From NCBI RefSeq assembly GCF_002217355.1, contig NZ_MUHA01000007.1:99236-163235 (forward strand): a stretch of DNA of 64,000 bases, in the 5' to 3' direction. Below the pieces are notes generated by a model. The model saw nothing but the letters and a program-made list of their open reading frames with translations. It was not told where the DNA came from and made no database searches. This document shows positions 43,783-52,586 of the stretch, one piece after another. The position numbers and the translations under genes are program-made. The number at the start of each line of letters is the position of its first letter. The first letter of the stretch is position 1. Origin of the DNA: Flavobacterium oncorhynchi (GTDB taxonomy: Bacteria; Bacteroidota; Bacteroidia; Flavobacteriales; Flavobacteriaceae).

Positions 43783-43860
43783 TTTTTCTTCAATCTTATT
43801 TTGTTCTGCTGCTTTTAAAACGAACAAACAAAATGCAATAAAAAAACTTCAAATAAATTT

Positions 43861-43891
43861 AAAAGCCCTAAAAGATGTTTTTAGGGCTTTT
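43861..43891 (+). terminator. Terminator of the HAD/CAT-like pair
   Basis: AAAAGCCCTAAAA (43861-43873) pairs with TTTTAGGGCTTTT (43879-43891), followed by further Ts. Confidence 0.9.
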
Positions 43892-43963
43892 TTTATCTTC
43901 TTCCAAAGACAAAGTACAATTATGAAAGATCATTTTCGTTTCGGAATAGAAAATTTATTTCAT

Positions 43964-43971
43964 TAAATTTG
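43964..43971 (+). promoter_or_regulatory. -7 element of the 43997 gene
   Basis: TAAATTTG matches TAnnTTTG and ends 25 bases before the ATG. Confidence 0.5.
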
Positions 43972-43996
43972 GAATGATTTTTGTCTCAAAATACTC

Positions 43997-45469
43997 ATGA
44001 AAAAAATATTACTTTTCCTTGTTTTACTCCCTAACTCGATACTGTTAAGTCAAACAGTATTAAATAGTTTTCCGTTAAATTTAAGTAATCCTCTAGAAAA
44101 TGGTCAGAGCTTAAATATAGAGGATGCAAAAACTAATGAAATATATGTATTTACCTCAGACAATAACAATATCAATATTTTAAAATACAATAAATCCCTA
44201 TTTCTACGAGGTCAATATACTGATTCTATAAAAAGTGCAAAAAATGGAATTTTGCTGGGCAGCAGCTTAAGCGAAGACGGAAATCCATCGCTGTATTGGA
44301 GCTCTCCTGACTATAAAAACTTAAGAATTATTAAGTATTACTTTGATACAAAAGCTTCCAAAACTTTAAGTTTTGATTTTGGTTCTTACAATTCTTATGT
44401 TATAAGCCATTTTCAAAAAGACGATTCGTTTTATGTTCTAGCCAAGGAAATAAAAGAGCCGCATTTACTTCTTTTTATATTTAAAAATGGAAGATGCGAA
44501 ATAAAAATGTTTGATTTTTCAGGGATTTTATTTCAAAATAAAAATGACCAGCGTTTTTCTTTCAGTACAATTCTCCAGTATTTTCCAATAGAAAAAATGG
44601 AATATGACAACTTTAATCCGCTGGACAAAAGTGTTAGCAAAAACAAAATGTATGTTTTAGACAATCACATTCTTTTAACTTTAGATTACAATACAAAAAA
44701 AACACAAGTTTTAGATCTTAATCTGGAAACTCAGGAAGTAACTGAGAAAAACTACGATCAGCCTATATCTAAAAAACCTTCTAAAACTTCAAATTCTTTT
44801 TACAACGACAATAAACTATTTCAAATCAGCACCAATAACGACGAGTTTTTATTTAATATAAAAGACTTGTCTACTGGCAAATCTGTTAAAACAGTTTCTA
44901 TTTCGAAAAAAGACACCATAAATTTCAAGAACTCCCCGCTGTTTATTCAAAATAACGGATACAAACCGCAGAAAATTAATACTACAGCTAAATTTCTAAA
45001 ACAATTATCTGCTTTAAATGCTGGAGTTACGGTTTTTAAAAACAAAGAAAATAGTTTTATCACCTTTGGCGGATTTCTTGAATATCAAGTCTCACCTAGA
45101 CCAAGTTTTAACTACAGTCAAAACGATGCTTTCTTCGGATTTGAAGACTACAATACTTATCCTGCTTACACGCAAAGCCGAATGGTTTACTTTGATTCGA
45201 TGCTGAATCCTAATTATGAGTTTATAAACAATCAACAAACTGAGCCTTTGGCTATTGATAATATATTTTATTTTTTAGGAAAAAGTAAAAACATTATCTT
45301 GGAAAACATCATTAAACTTAAAGACTATTCGCTTTTAGGTTATTACGATCTGGGAACAAAACAATATGTAATTCGTAAATTTACCGATGGATTTATGCGT
45401 GAAGATGCAGGAAATCCTATTAGCAATAAAGCTGTTTTTTCGAAAAATTTCCCTGTAAATAAGCCTTAA
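43997..45469 (+). CDS. Hypothetical secreted protein, 490 aa
   Basis: The signal peptide (LLFLVLLPNSILLS) is followed by a beta-rich region with repeated short strand-turn units (e.g. NEIYVFTSDNNNINILKYN, KMYVLDNHILLTLDYNTKK), which looks like a beta-propeller. I see no T9SS sorting domain or lipobox, so it is probably periplasmic. I do not recognise the family. It is a single gene with its own promoter. Confidence 0.65.
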   Translation: MKKILLFLVLLPNSILLSQTVLNSFPLNLSNPLENGQSLNIEDAKTNEIYVFTSDNNNINILKYNKSLFLRGQYTDSIKSAKNGILLGSSLSEDGNPSLYWSSPDYKNLRIIKYYFDTKASKTLSFDFGSYNSYVISHFQKDDSFYVLAKEIKEPHLLLFIFKNGRCEIKMFDFSGILFQNKNDQRFSFSTILQYFPIEKMEYDNFNPLDKSVSKNKMYVLDNHILLTLDYNTKKTQVLDLNLETQEVTEKNYDQPISKKPSKTSNSFYNDNKLFQISTNNDEFLFNIKDLSTGKSVKTVSISKKDTINFKNSPLFIQNNGYKPQKINTTAKFLKQLSALNAGVTVFKNKENSFITFGGFLEYQVSPRPSFNYSQNDAFFGFEDYNTYPAYTQSRMVYFDSMLNPNYEFINNQQTEPLAIDNIFYFLGKSKNIILENIIKLKDYSLLGYYDLGTKQYVIRKFTDGFMREDAGNPISNKAVFSKNFPVNKP

Positions 45470-45563
45470 TTTTAGTGTGAATTAATTCAAATGCGTCATG
45501 TTTTCTTGGTTTCGAAAAAATGGAATGAATTATTTTTTCTAACTTTACAAAAAAGACATCATT

Positions 45564-46082
45564 ATGCTATCAAAAAATATTGAAACGGCTTTAAACAAGC
45601 AAATTCGCATAGAAGCAGAATCTTCGCAAACTTATCTTTCTATGGCTTGTTGGGCTGAAGTACACGGATTAGAGGGAATTGCCCAATTTATGTACACACA
45701 ATCAGATGAAGAGCGTGCACATATGCTAAAATTAGTAAAATATGTAAACGAACGCGGAGGACACGCTCATATAACAGATCTAAAAGCGCCAAAAACAAGC
45801 TATTCTACTTTTAAAGAAATGTTTGAGGAGCTTTATAATCATGAACTTTTTGTTTCAAAATCGATCAACGAATTAGTACACATAACTTTTGAAGAAAAAG
45901 ATTATGCAACACATAATTTCTTACAATGGTATGTTTCTGAACAAATCGAGGAAGAAGCGACTGCTAAATCAATTTTAGATAAAATAAACTTAATTGGAGA
46001 CGATAAAGGCGGACTTTACTTGTTTGATCGTGATATTCAGCAATTAACAGTTACAAGCTCGATTGCAATCAATCCAAAATAA
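45564..46082 (+). CDS. ftnA: Ferritin
   Basis: This 172-aa non-heme ferritin stores iron in a 24-mer shell. The ferroxidase centre is visible in IRIEAESSQTYLSMACWAE (Glu17), FMYTQSDEERAHMLKLV (Glu and His) and the later Glu/Gln residues around WYVSEQIEEEA. The length is standard. It is a single gene upstream of the Lys/Cys-rich miniprotein, which has its own promoter. Confidence 0.95.
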   Translation: MLSKNIETALNKQIRIEAESSQTYLSMACWAEVHGLEGIAQFMYTQSDEERAHMLKLVKYVNERGGHAHITDLKAPKTSYSTFKEMFEELYNHELFVSKSINELVHITFEEKDYATHNFLQWYVSEQIEEEATAKSILDKINLIGDDKGGLYLFDRDIQQLTVTSSIAINPK

Positions 46083-46129
46083 AAAAAGTTAAAGTTTATT
46101 TAGAATACTTAAAAATAACTTTTTTGATT

Positions 46130-46137
46130 TATATTTG
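46130..46137 (+). promoter_or_regulatory. -7 element of the Lys/Cys-rich miniprotein gene
   Basis: TATATTTG (TAnnTTTG) ends 27 bases before the proposed TTG start at 46165. Confidence 0.5.
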
Positions 46138-46164
46138 CTACTGTTTTTATAATACAGAGGAAAA

Positions 46165-46350
46165 TTGGGCAAGAAAGAAAAAGACAAGGACAAGAAAAAG
46201 GATAAAAAGAAAAAAAAGAATAAAGCTATCCTTGAAAACATTAAGAAGTTAGAAAACTGTAAATCTTCTTGTTGTGAGAAATACAAAAAAAGTGAAAAGA
46301 AACGTTGTTCACGTTGTCCTATGTTTGATTTATTCAAAAAAACAGCTTAA
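46165..46350 (+). CDS. Lys-rich, Cys-rich miniprotein, 61 aa
   Basis: This short gene has an A/G-rich ribosome-binding stretch (AGAGGAAAA) just before a TTG start. The first 25 residues are nearly all Lys/Asp/Glu (KKEKDKDKKKDKKKKKNK). The second half has five cysteines in CKSSCC, CSRC arrangement (CKSSCCEKYKKSEKKRCSRC) and ends PMFDLFKKTA. Its own -7 element and a strong terminator support a real transcript. The Cys set could bind a metal. Its neighbour is ferritin, but whether that matters is unknown. Confidence 0.65.
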   Translation: MGKKEKDKDKKKDKKKKKNKAILENIKKLENCKSSCCEKYKKSEKKRCSRCPMFDLFKKTA

Positions 46351-46360
46351 CGATATATAG

Positions 46361-46391
46361 AAAACCCACCAATACATTTGGTGGGTTTTTA
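46361..46391 (+). terminator. Terminator of the miniprotein gene
   Basis: AAAACCCACCAA (46361-46372) pairs with TTGGTGGGTTTT (46378-46389), followed by Ts. Confidence 0.9.
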
Positions 46392-46443
46392 ATTTTAAAG
46401 TAAATTCATCATCTGATTTTAAAAAACGCTTTCATAACTAAAT

Positions 46444-47136
46444 ATGGAAAATCACATAACTATACCCAAATCCAGCCTTGATTTTTTGTCTCTGCTTAAA
46501 GAAAACAACAACAAACCTTGGTTCGATACACATAAACAGGAATACTTAAAAGAATTAAATCATATTGAAACTTTTGCAGGCGCATTATTACAGGAACTTT
46601 CTAAAACTGATCTTATAGAAACAGCTTCTGGCAAAAAAAGTGTGTACAGGATTTATCGAGATATTCGTTTTTCTAAAGACAAAACTCCTTTTAAAACCTT
46701 TTGGGGCGGTAGTTTTACGCGAGCAACAAATGAAAGACGAGGCGGTTATTATTTTCATATCGAAAAAGGAAATACTTTTGTCGGCGGCGGCTTTTGGGGA
46801 CCCAATGCAGCAGATTTAAAACGTATAAGAAGCGAATTTGGTCACGATTCAGAATCATTTAGAACAATCTTAAACTCAAAATCTTTTGTTTCAACCTTTG
46901 GAACTTTACAAGGCGAACAACTTAAAACAGCTCCAAAAGGTTTTGATACAACTCACGAAGCAATTGATTTACTGCGCTACAAACAGTTTCTAGTTCTTCG
47001 CCGCTTTACCGATGAAGAAGTGTTGAGTACTCAGTTTTTAGAACAGGCTTTAGAAACTTTCAAGAACATGAGGCCTTTTTTAGATTATATGAGCGAAGTA
47101 TTAACAACAGATACAAATGGTGCTTCCATTCTATAG
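46444..47136 (+). CDS. DUF2461 family protein
   Basis: This 230-aa cytoplasmic protein follows the DUF2461/TIGR02453 pattern: LDFLSLLKENNNKPWFDTHK, KSVYRIYRDIRFSKDKTPFK, GGYYFHIEKGNTFVGGGFW and LKTAPKGFDTTHEAIDLLRYKQF. The function is unknown. It is a single gene followed by a hairpin. Confidence 0.92.
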   Translation: MENHITIPKSSLDFLSLLKENNNKPWFDTHKQEYLKELNHIETFAGALLQELSKTDLIETASGKKSVYRIYRDIRFSKDKTPFKTFWGGSFTRATNERRGGYYFHIEKGNTFVGGGFWGPNAADLKRIRSEFGHDSESFRTILNSKSFVSTFGTLQGEQLKTAPKGFDTTHEAIDLLRYKQFLVLRRFTDEEVLSTQFLEQALETFKNMRPFLDYMSEVLTTDTNGASIL

Positions 47137-47147
47137 CTTTCATAAAA

Positions 47148-47179
47148 AAACCAAACAGGCTTTAAGACCTGTTTGGTTT
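47148..47179. terminator. Bidirectional terminator between DUF2461 gene and ssb
   Basis: AAACCAAACAGG (47148-47159) pairs with CCTGTTTGGTTT (47168-47179) around an 8-nt loop, between convergent genes. Confidence 0.85.
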
Positions 47180-47206
47180 AGCTTCAATAAATTGATTAAG
47201 CGATTA

Positions 47207-47536
47207 TTAACTCAACAGCAAAATCTCGTTTACAACAACTTCTGTAACATATCTTTTCTCGCCGTTTTTATCATCATAACTTCTGTGGGTTAATTTACCC
47301 TCGACAGCAATCTCTTTTCCTTTTACAACAAACTTTTCAATTATTTCGGCAGTTTTTCCCCATGCTGTCACACGATGCCACTCTGTTTTTTCTACTTTAT
47401 CACCTTTCTCATTTTTATAAATTTCATTTGTAGCGATTGTTAAATGTGCTACTTTTTTACCTGTTTCTAACGTTTTAATTTCTGGATCATTTCCTACGTT
47501 ACCAATTAATTGTACTCTGTTTCTCATTGCATTCAT
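47207..47536 (-). CDS. ssb: Single-stranded DNA-binding protein, short form
   Basis: This is a 109-aa OB-fold SSB: NRVQLIGNVGNDPEIKTLET, VAHLTIATNEIY, TEWHRVTAWGKTAEIIEKFV, KGKEIAVEGKLTHRSYDD. It ends at EVVVNEILLLS, right after the OB fold. The flexible linker and acidic C-terminal tip (DDDIPF-type) used to recruit partner proteins are absent. It may be an accessory SSB beside a longer one elsewhere. A second in-frame ATG three codons in is also possible. Confidence 0.92.
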   Translation of the reverse strand: MNAMRNRVQLIGNVGNDPEIKTLETGKKVAHLTIATNEIYKNEKGDKVEKTEWHRVTAWGKTAEIIEKFVVKGKEIAVEGKLTHRSYDDKNGEKRYVTEVVVNEILLLS

Positions 47537-47624
47537 GGCTTTTACTTTTTTAAATGTTCATATAAAGAATTCGTTGATCAAATTCAACAAGGCAAAGATG
47601 CGATCGACTGCAAAAAATATTCGG

Positions 47625-47694
47625 TTGTAAACTAATTACTTTCGGTTGTAAATATTTGTAAACGTTTGTAAGTGGAAATCTTTTTGTATATTTG
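47625..47694 (+). promoter_or_regulatory. Promoter with phased TTGTAA repeats
   Basis: A -33 TTTG (47665-47668) is followed after 18 bases by TATATTTG (47687-47694), 16 bases before the ATG at 47711. Upstream and overlapping are four TTGTAA words at 47625, 47646, 47656 and 47666, spaced 21, 10 and 10 bases, i.e. on one face of the helix. This looks like an operator for the fused gene or for both divergent genes. Confidence 0.6.
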
Positions 47695-47710
47695 AGATAA
47701 ATCCTACGAT

Positions 47711-49237
47711 ATGCAAGCAGAAATCAAAAAAGTAGAACTACGAAATTTAGCTCTTGAAGATTACAAACAATTGAAAAACTCAATGGTTGAAGCGTATCCT
47801 GAAATGGCCAATTCGTATTGGAGATCTAGTGATATTAAAAAATTACTTTCGATATTTCCCGAAGGACAATTAGTCATTCTTGTCGATGGTGTAGTTGTTG
47901 GATCGGCATTATCGCTTATTGTTGATGAAAAACTAGTCGATAAAAGACACAACTACAAACAAATTATTGGCGATTATACATTCTCAACTCACAATCCTAA
48001 TGGAGAAATTTTGTACGGAATTGATGTTTTTATTCATCCCAACTATCGAGGTCTCCGTCTGGGCCGACGTCTTTACGATGCGCGAAAGGAACTTTGCGAA
48101 CAGCTTAATCTAAAAGCCATTGTTTTTGCCGGAAGAATTCCAAACTATAATCAATACGCTAAAAAATTATCTCCAAAGAACTATATCGAAAAGGTTAAAG
48201 ATAAAGAACTTCATGATCCTGTACTTTCTTTTCAGCTCAGCAATGATTTTCATGTATTGAGAATTATTAAGAACTATTTAGAAGGTGATGAAGAATCAAA
48301 AGAATTTGCGGTTTTATTAGAATGGAACAATGTTTATTATGATGAAAGTCCTAAACTTATAAATCTAGAAAAGAGTGTTATCAGATTAGGATTAATTCAA
48401 TGGCAAATGCGCCAATTAAACAATGTTGAAGCTCTTTTTGAACAGGCCGAATTTTTTATAGATGTTGTTTCGGGTTACGGAAGTGATTTTGCGCTGTTTC
48501 CAGAGCTTTTTATTGCTCCTTTAATGGCCGATTTCAATCATTTATCCGAAGCCGAAGCAATTAGAGAACTAGCGCGTCATTCAGATCCAATTCGAAAGCG
48601 TTTTCAAGAATTTGCCATTTCGTATAATATCAATATTATAACTGGAAGTATGCCTCACTTGGAAAATGGCAATTTATACAACGTTGGTTTTTTATGCAAA
48701 AGAGACGGAACTTCTGAAATGTATTCAAAAATTCATATCACTCCAAATGAAGTACAACATTGGGGAATGAAAGGCGGTTCTGAATTTAAAACCTATGATA
48801 CAGATTGCGGTAAAATTGGTATTTTGATTTGTTATGATGTCGAATTCCCAGAACTTTCAAGATTATTGGCAGATGAAGGAATGAATATTTTATTTGTTCC
48901 CTTTTTAACCGATACTCAAAATGCGTACACGCGTGTAAAACACTGTTCGCAAGCTCGTGCTATCGAAAATGAATGTTATGTTGCTATTGCCGGCTGTGTT
49001 GGCAATCTTCCGAAGGTAAACAATATGGATATTCAATATGCACAGGCTTCTGTATTTACGCCTTCAGATTTTGCTTTTCCTAGTAATGGAATTAAAGCGG
49101 AAGCAACTCCAAATACTGAAATGACATTGATTGTAGATGTTGATTTAAATCTGCTCAAAGAACTTCATGAACACGGAAGCGTTCGGGTTTTAAAAGACAG
49201 AAGAACAGATTTGTATGAAACTAAAAAAATAAATTAA
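47711..49237 (+). CDS. GNAT acetyltransferase / carbon-nitrogen hydrolase fusion
   Basis: This 508-aa fusion has an N-terminal GNAT domain (about 5-175) with the acetyl-CoA loop YRGLRLGRRLYDARKEL. The nitrilase/carbon-nitrogen hydrolase domain (about 222-505) has a complete Glu-Lys-Cys triad: FPELFIAP (Glu265), SKIHITPNE (Lys340) and ILICYDVEFPE (Cys374). Such fusions occur widely, but I know no firm substrate. The zinc-ribbon gene overlaps its stop by one base. Confidence 0.9.
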   Translation: MQAEIKKVELRNLALEDYKQLKNSMVEAYPEMANSYWRSSDIKKLLSIFPEGQLVILVDGVVVGSALSLIVDEKLVDKRHNYKQIIGDYTFSTHNPNGEILYGIDVFIHPNYRGLRLGRRLYDARKELCEQLNLKAIVFAGRIPNYNQYAKKLSPKNYIEKVKDKELHDPVLSFQLSNDFHVLRIIKNYLEGDEESKEFAVLLEWNNVYYDESPKLINLEKSVIRLGLIQWQMRQLNNVEALFEQAEFFIDVVSGYGSDFALFPELFIAPLMADFNHLSEAEAIRELARHSDPIRKRFQEFAISYNINIITGSMPHLENGNLYNVGFLCKRDGTSEMYSKIHITPNEVQHWGMKGGSEFKTYDTDCGKIGILICYDVEFPELSRLLADEGMNILFVPFLTDTQNAYTRVKHCSQARAIENECYVAIAGCVGNLPKVNNMDIQYAQASVFTPSDFAFPSNGIKAEATPNTEMTLIVDVDLNLLKELHEHGSVRVLKDRRTDLYETKKIN

Positions 49238-49584
49238 TGAAAACGTGCCTCGAATGTTCAGAAAAACTTGTTGGCAGAGAAGACAAAAAATTCTGCTCAG
49301 ACAGCTGCCGAAATGCCTACAACAATAAAATAAATAAAGACAGTAACAATTATATGCGTAATGTAAACAATAAATTACGAAAAAATTACCGTATTTTGTC
49401 TGAGTTAAATACTGATGGGAAATCAAAAGCAACAAAAGATAAAATGATTAATAAAGGCTTTGATTTTGATTTCTTTACCAATATCTTGCTGACCAAAACA
49501 GGAAATACCTACTATTTCCTATACGACCAAGGATATCGCTCTTTGGACAATGATTATTATATGCTTGTTAAAAAAGAAATTTAG
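49237..49584 (+). CDS. Zinc-ribbon protein, 115 aa
   Basis: The N-terminus CLECSEKLVGREDKKFCSDSC has two CxxC-type pairs (C-x2-C, C-x3-C), a typical treble-clef zinc ribbon, then RNAYNNKINKD. The C-terminal half (FFTNILLTKTGNTYYFLYDQ) is conserved in form with Bacteroidota proteins annotated as hypothetical. It could bind nucleic acid. It is translationally coupled to the GNAT/nitrilase gene (TAATG). Confidence 0.8.
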   Translation: MKTCLECSEKLVGREDKKFCSDSCRNAYNNKINKDSNNYMRNVNNKLRKNYRILSELNTDGKSKATKDKMINKGFDFDFFTNILLTKTGNTYYFLYDQGYRSLDNDYYMLVKKEI

Positions 49585-49597
49585 TTTAATACTCATC

Positions 49598-51991
49598 ATG
49601 AAAAAAAACCCAGCCTCAATTCTGGCAGTAGTCTGCATTTTAACCTTTTTAGGCATTATTTATGCCGCAATGATGCCGCAATGGCTGTCAAAAAATGATG
49701 AAGCACTCGCTGATTTTTCGACTGAAAGAGCCTTCAATCAAGTGCAGATTATCGCTCAGAAACCACATTATGTTGGGTCAACAAATCATGAATTAGTAGC
49801 AAACTATCTTAAGCTTGAACTTAATCGAATTGGTTTAGAAACTAGTGTTCAAGAAGGTTTTACACTAAACGACAAAGGTCTTTTAGTAAAATCAAAAAAC
49901 ATTTTAGCCCGTATTAAGGGTACTAATAATACTAAAGCACTTTTACTTTTATCGCATTACGACAGTGCTCCGCATTCTTTTTCAAAAGGCGCAAGTGATG
50001 ATGCATCAGGTGTAGCCACGATTCTAGAAGGAATTCGTGCTTTTTTATACGCTAAACAGCCTCAAAAAAATGATATTATTATTCTTTTTTCAGATGCTGA
50101 AGAATTAGGTTTAAATGGCGCTGCCCTTTTTGTAAACAAACATCCTTGGGCAAAAGACGTTGGTTTGGTCTTAAACTTTGAAGCCAGAGGAACTTCCGGG
50201 CCAAGTTATATGTTAATGGAAACAAACAAAGGCAATCAAACGCTTGTTCAAGAATTTTCGAAGGCAAAAACAGCTTATCCCGTTTCTAACTCGTTAATGT
50301 ACAGCATCTATAAAATGCTGCCAAATGATACTGATTTAACTGTTTTTAGAGAGCAGGGAAATATTCAAGGATTCAACTTTGCTTTTATCGACGGACATTA
50401 CAATTATCATACGCAGCAAGACGATATTCACCATTTAAGCAAAACTACGCTGGCACATCAAGGATCTTATTTAATGCCTTTGCTGAAATATTTTGCGAAT
50501 ACAGACTTGAACAAAACTTCATCAACAGAAGATAATGTATATTTCAATATTCCATTTTCATTTATAAGCTATCCGTTTTCATGGGTTGCACCAATGACTC
50601 TTATTGCTTTTGGTTTATTGATTATTCTTATTTTTATTGGAAAAGCAAAACGTATAATTACTTTCAGAGAAATATTCAAAGGTTTTGTTCCGCTTTTAGG
50701 ATCTATAATTACTGCTGGATTAGTTACTTTTTTAGGTTGGAAAATTATCTTAGAAATCTATCCGCAATATTCTGATTTACTAAACGGTTTTACCTATAAT
50801 GGTCATGCTTATATTGGAGCATTTGTAACATTGAGTATCGCCATTTGTTTTGCCTTTTATCATCATTTTTCAGATGCAAAAGCAACTATGAATCATTTTA
50901 CGGCTCCTTTGCTTCTTTGGATTATTATAAATGCCTTCTTAGCAAACAGTTTAACTGGCGCAGGTTTTTTAATTATTCCTGTTTATTTTGGAATAGTATT
51001 ATTTGCAATCTATGTTTTTACTCAATATTCCGGTTTGGGTTTAAACTTGATTTTTAGCATTCCAGCATTAGCAATTGTAGCTCCGTTTATCGTAATGTTC
51101 CCAATTGGTTTGGGCTTAAAAATACTTTTTGGAAGCGCAATTTTAACCGTTTTGCTTTTCGGATTATTGCTTCCGGTTTTTAACTCTTTCATAAAAAAAG
51201 GAGTTTGGCTTATGGTTTTCTTTGCCTGCTCAATAGGATTTTTTGTTTATGCGGGTTATCACTCAGGGTATGAACCAGGAAAAGCAAAATCAAATAGTTT
51301 ATTATACATCTACAATGCAAATTCAAACTCAGCAATTTGGGCTACTTACGATACAAATCTAGATGATTGGACAAAAGCTTATCTAGGAGAAAAAAATCAA
51401 AAAGCTCCAGGATTAAACAATCTGCCGCTAAGCAGTAAATACAGCTCAGGTTTTACATACAGTGCAATTGCTCCAGTTGTTGATGTGCCAAAACCAACTA
51501 TTTCTTTTATTAAAGACAGCGTTGTGGGCAATAATCGCTATTTAAAAATTAAAATTACTCCTAATCGAAAAGTAAATCGATACGATATTTATGCTAACCC
51601 AAAAATGACATTTTACAACTTTAAGGCAAATGGCGTTTCGACTTCGGGCGAAAAAGGAAATCGTTTAGAGCGAGAAGGAATGCGCCTTTTATGTTATTAT
51701 GTTGTAGGCAATGAACCTCTTGTTTTGGATTTCTATATTAACAAATCGGCTATTTTTGATATGGATTTAATAGAGAGTTCTTTTGATTTGTTATCCAATC
51801 CGTTGCTTAAAATCAAACCTAGAAGCGACTGGATGATGCCGACACCTTTTGTTTTAAATGATGCGGTTTTAATTCAACAAAAAATAAAACGATATACGCC
51901 GCCGGCACCAGTTTTACCCCCTGCTGCAACTGTAAAAGACTCTACAATTATTGCAAAAGACAGTTTAAAACCAGTTATTAAACAACAATAG
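49598..51991 (+). CDS. Membrane-anchored M28 family peptidase
   Basis: This 797-aa protein has an N-terminal membrane helix (SILAVVCILTFLGIIYAAM) followed by an M28 zinc aminopeptidase domain. Metal ligands are visible in LLLSHYDSAPH (His), KGASDDASGVATILEG (Asp), FSDAEELGL (Glu pair), NFEARGTSGPS and DGHYNYHTQQDD (His). About eight further membrane helices follow (from about 330 to 560), then a periplasmic C-terminal domain with a Pro-rich end. The ATG at 49598 is chosen because the upstream extension overlaps the zinc-ribbon gene. Confidence 0.9.
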   Translation: MKKNPASILAVVCILTFLGIIYAAMMPQWLSKNDEALADFSTERAFNQVQIIAQKPHYVGSTNHELVANYLKLELNRIGLETSVQEGFTLNDKGLLVKSKNILARIKGTNNTKALLLLSHYDSAPHSFSKGASDDASGVATILEGIRAFLYAKQPQKNDIIILFSDAEELGLNGAALFVNKHPWAKDVGLVLNFEARGTSGPSYMLMETNKGNQTLVQEFSKAKTAYPVSNSLMYSIYKMLPNDTDLTVFREQGNIQGFNFAFIDGHYNYHTQQDDIHHLSKTTLAHQGSYLMPLLKYFANTDLNKTSSTEDNVYFNIPFSFISYPFSWVAPMTLIAFGLLIILIFIGKAKRIITFREIFKGFVPLLGSIITAGLVTFLGWKIILEIYPQYSDLLNGFTYNGHAYIGAFVTLSIAICFAFYHHFSDAKATMNHFTAPLLLWIIINAFLANSLTGAGFLIIPVYFGIVLFAIYVFTQYSGLGLNLIFSIPALAIVAPFIVMFPIGLGLKILFGSAILTVLLFGLLLPVFNSFIKKGVWLMVFFACSIGFFVYAGYHSGYEPGKAKSNSLLYIYNANSNSAIWATYDTNLDDWTKAYLGEKNQKAPGLNNLPLSSKYSSGFTYSAIAPVVDVPKPTISFIKDSVVGNNRYLKIKITPNRKVNRYDIYANPKMTFYNFKANGVSTSGEKGNRLEREGMRLLCYYVVGNEPLVLDFYINKSAIFDMDLIESSFDLLSNPLLKIKPRSDWMMPTPFVLNDAVLIQQKIKRYTPPAPVLPPAATVKDSTIIAKDSLKPVIKQQ

Positions 51992-51995
51992 TTTT

Positions 51996-52415
51996 ATGGC
52001 AACAAACATTTCAACTACAATATTAAATGCATCTATTGAAGAAGTTTGGAATGCATTGACAAAACCAGATCTGGTAAAACAGTGGCAATATGGCAGCGAA
52101 CTTATTACAGACTGGAAAACAGGTAATGAAATACGTTTTAGAAATGAATGGGAAGGTCAAGTCTTTGAGCAATGGGGCAGTATTTTAGAAATTGTTCCAA
52201 ATCAAAAAATAAAATACTCTTTGTTTTTTCCACGTCCAGAATTAGAAGACAAACCAGAAAATTATTACATAATGAGTTATATTTTATTTGAAGAAAGCAA
52301 CAAAGTAAAACTACAAATAATTCAAGAAGACAATCGTCCTGGAGCCGTTCAAGAAGAACCTCAAGGTGACGAAAATCCAATACTTCAAAGTTTAAAAACT
52401 TTGGTCGAAAATTAA
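51996..52415 (+). CDS. SRPBCC (AHSA1-like) domain protein
   Basis: This 139-aa cytoplasmic START/Bet v1-like protein opens with TTILNASIEEVWNALTKPDLVKQW. It also shows FRNEWEGQVFEQWGSILEI and IMSYILFEESNKVKLQIIQEDN, matching AHSA1 relatives that bind hydrophobic ligands or regulate chaperones. It starts 4 bp after the peptidase stop, so the genes form one operon. Confidence 0.9.
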   Translation: MATNISTTILNASIEEVWNALTKPDLVKQWQYGSELITDWKTGNEIRFRNEWEGQVFEQWGSILEIVPNQKIKYSLFFPRPELEDKPENYYIMSYILFEESNKVKLQIIQEDNRPGAVQEEPQGDENPILQSLKTLVEN

Positions 52416-52548
52416 ATCTCAGGGCAGGCTTTTAAATTAAGTACTGCCCTTCCTTTTTTCAAAAATCTTCTTTACTCGATCTTTAGTTGTTCTTGCAAAC
52501 ATCCTGAAACAATCGCAAGACAAGCATAAAAAGTCTTTTATAAGTTTT

Positions 52549-52577
52549 AACTTTGAGCTTTTTCAACTTTGAATCTT
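52549..52577. repeat. GAACCTTTG/ACTTTGA repeat copy
   Basis: AACTTTGAGCTTTTTCAACTTTGAATCTT matches in form the short repeats at 34430-34470 and 60761-60790. Confidence 0.4.
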
Positions 52578-52586
52578 TACACGAAA

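Noticed and set aside
46089..46337. A minus-strand open frame opposite the Lys/Cys miniprotein
   Set aside because: Its product is a Phe/Leu/Ser-rich shadow of the Lys codons. The + strand has the promoter, ribosome-binding stretch and terminator.
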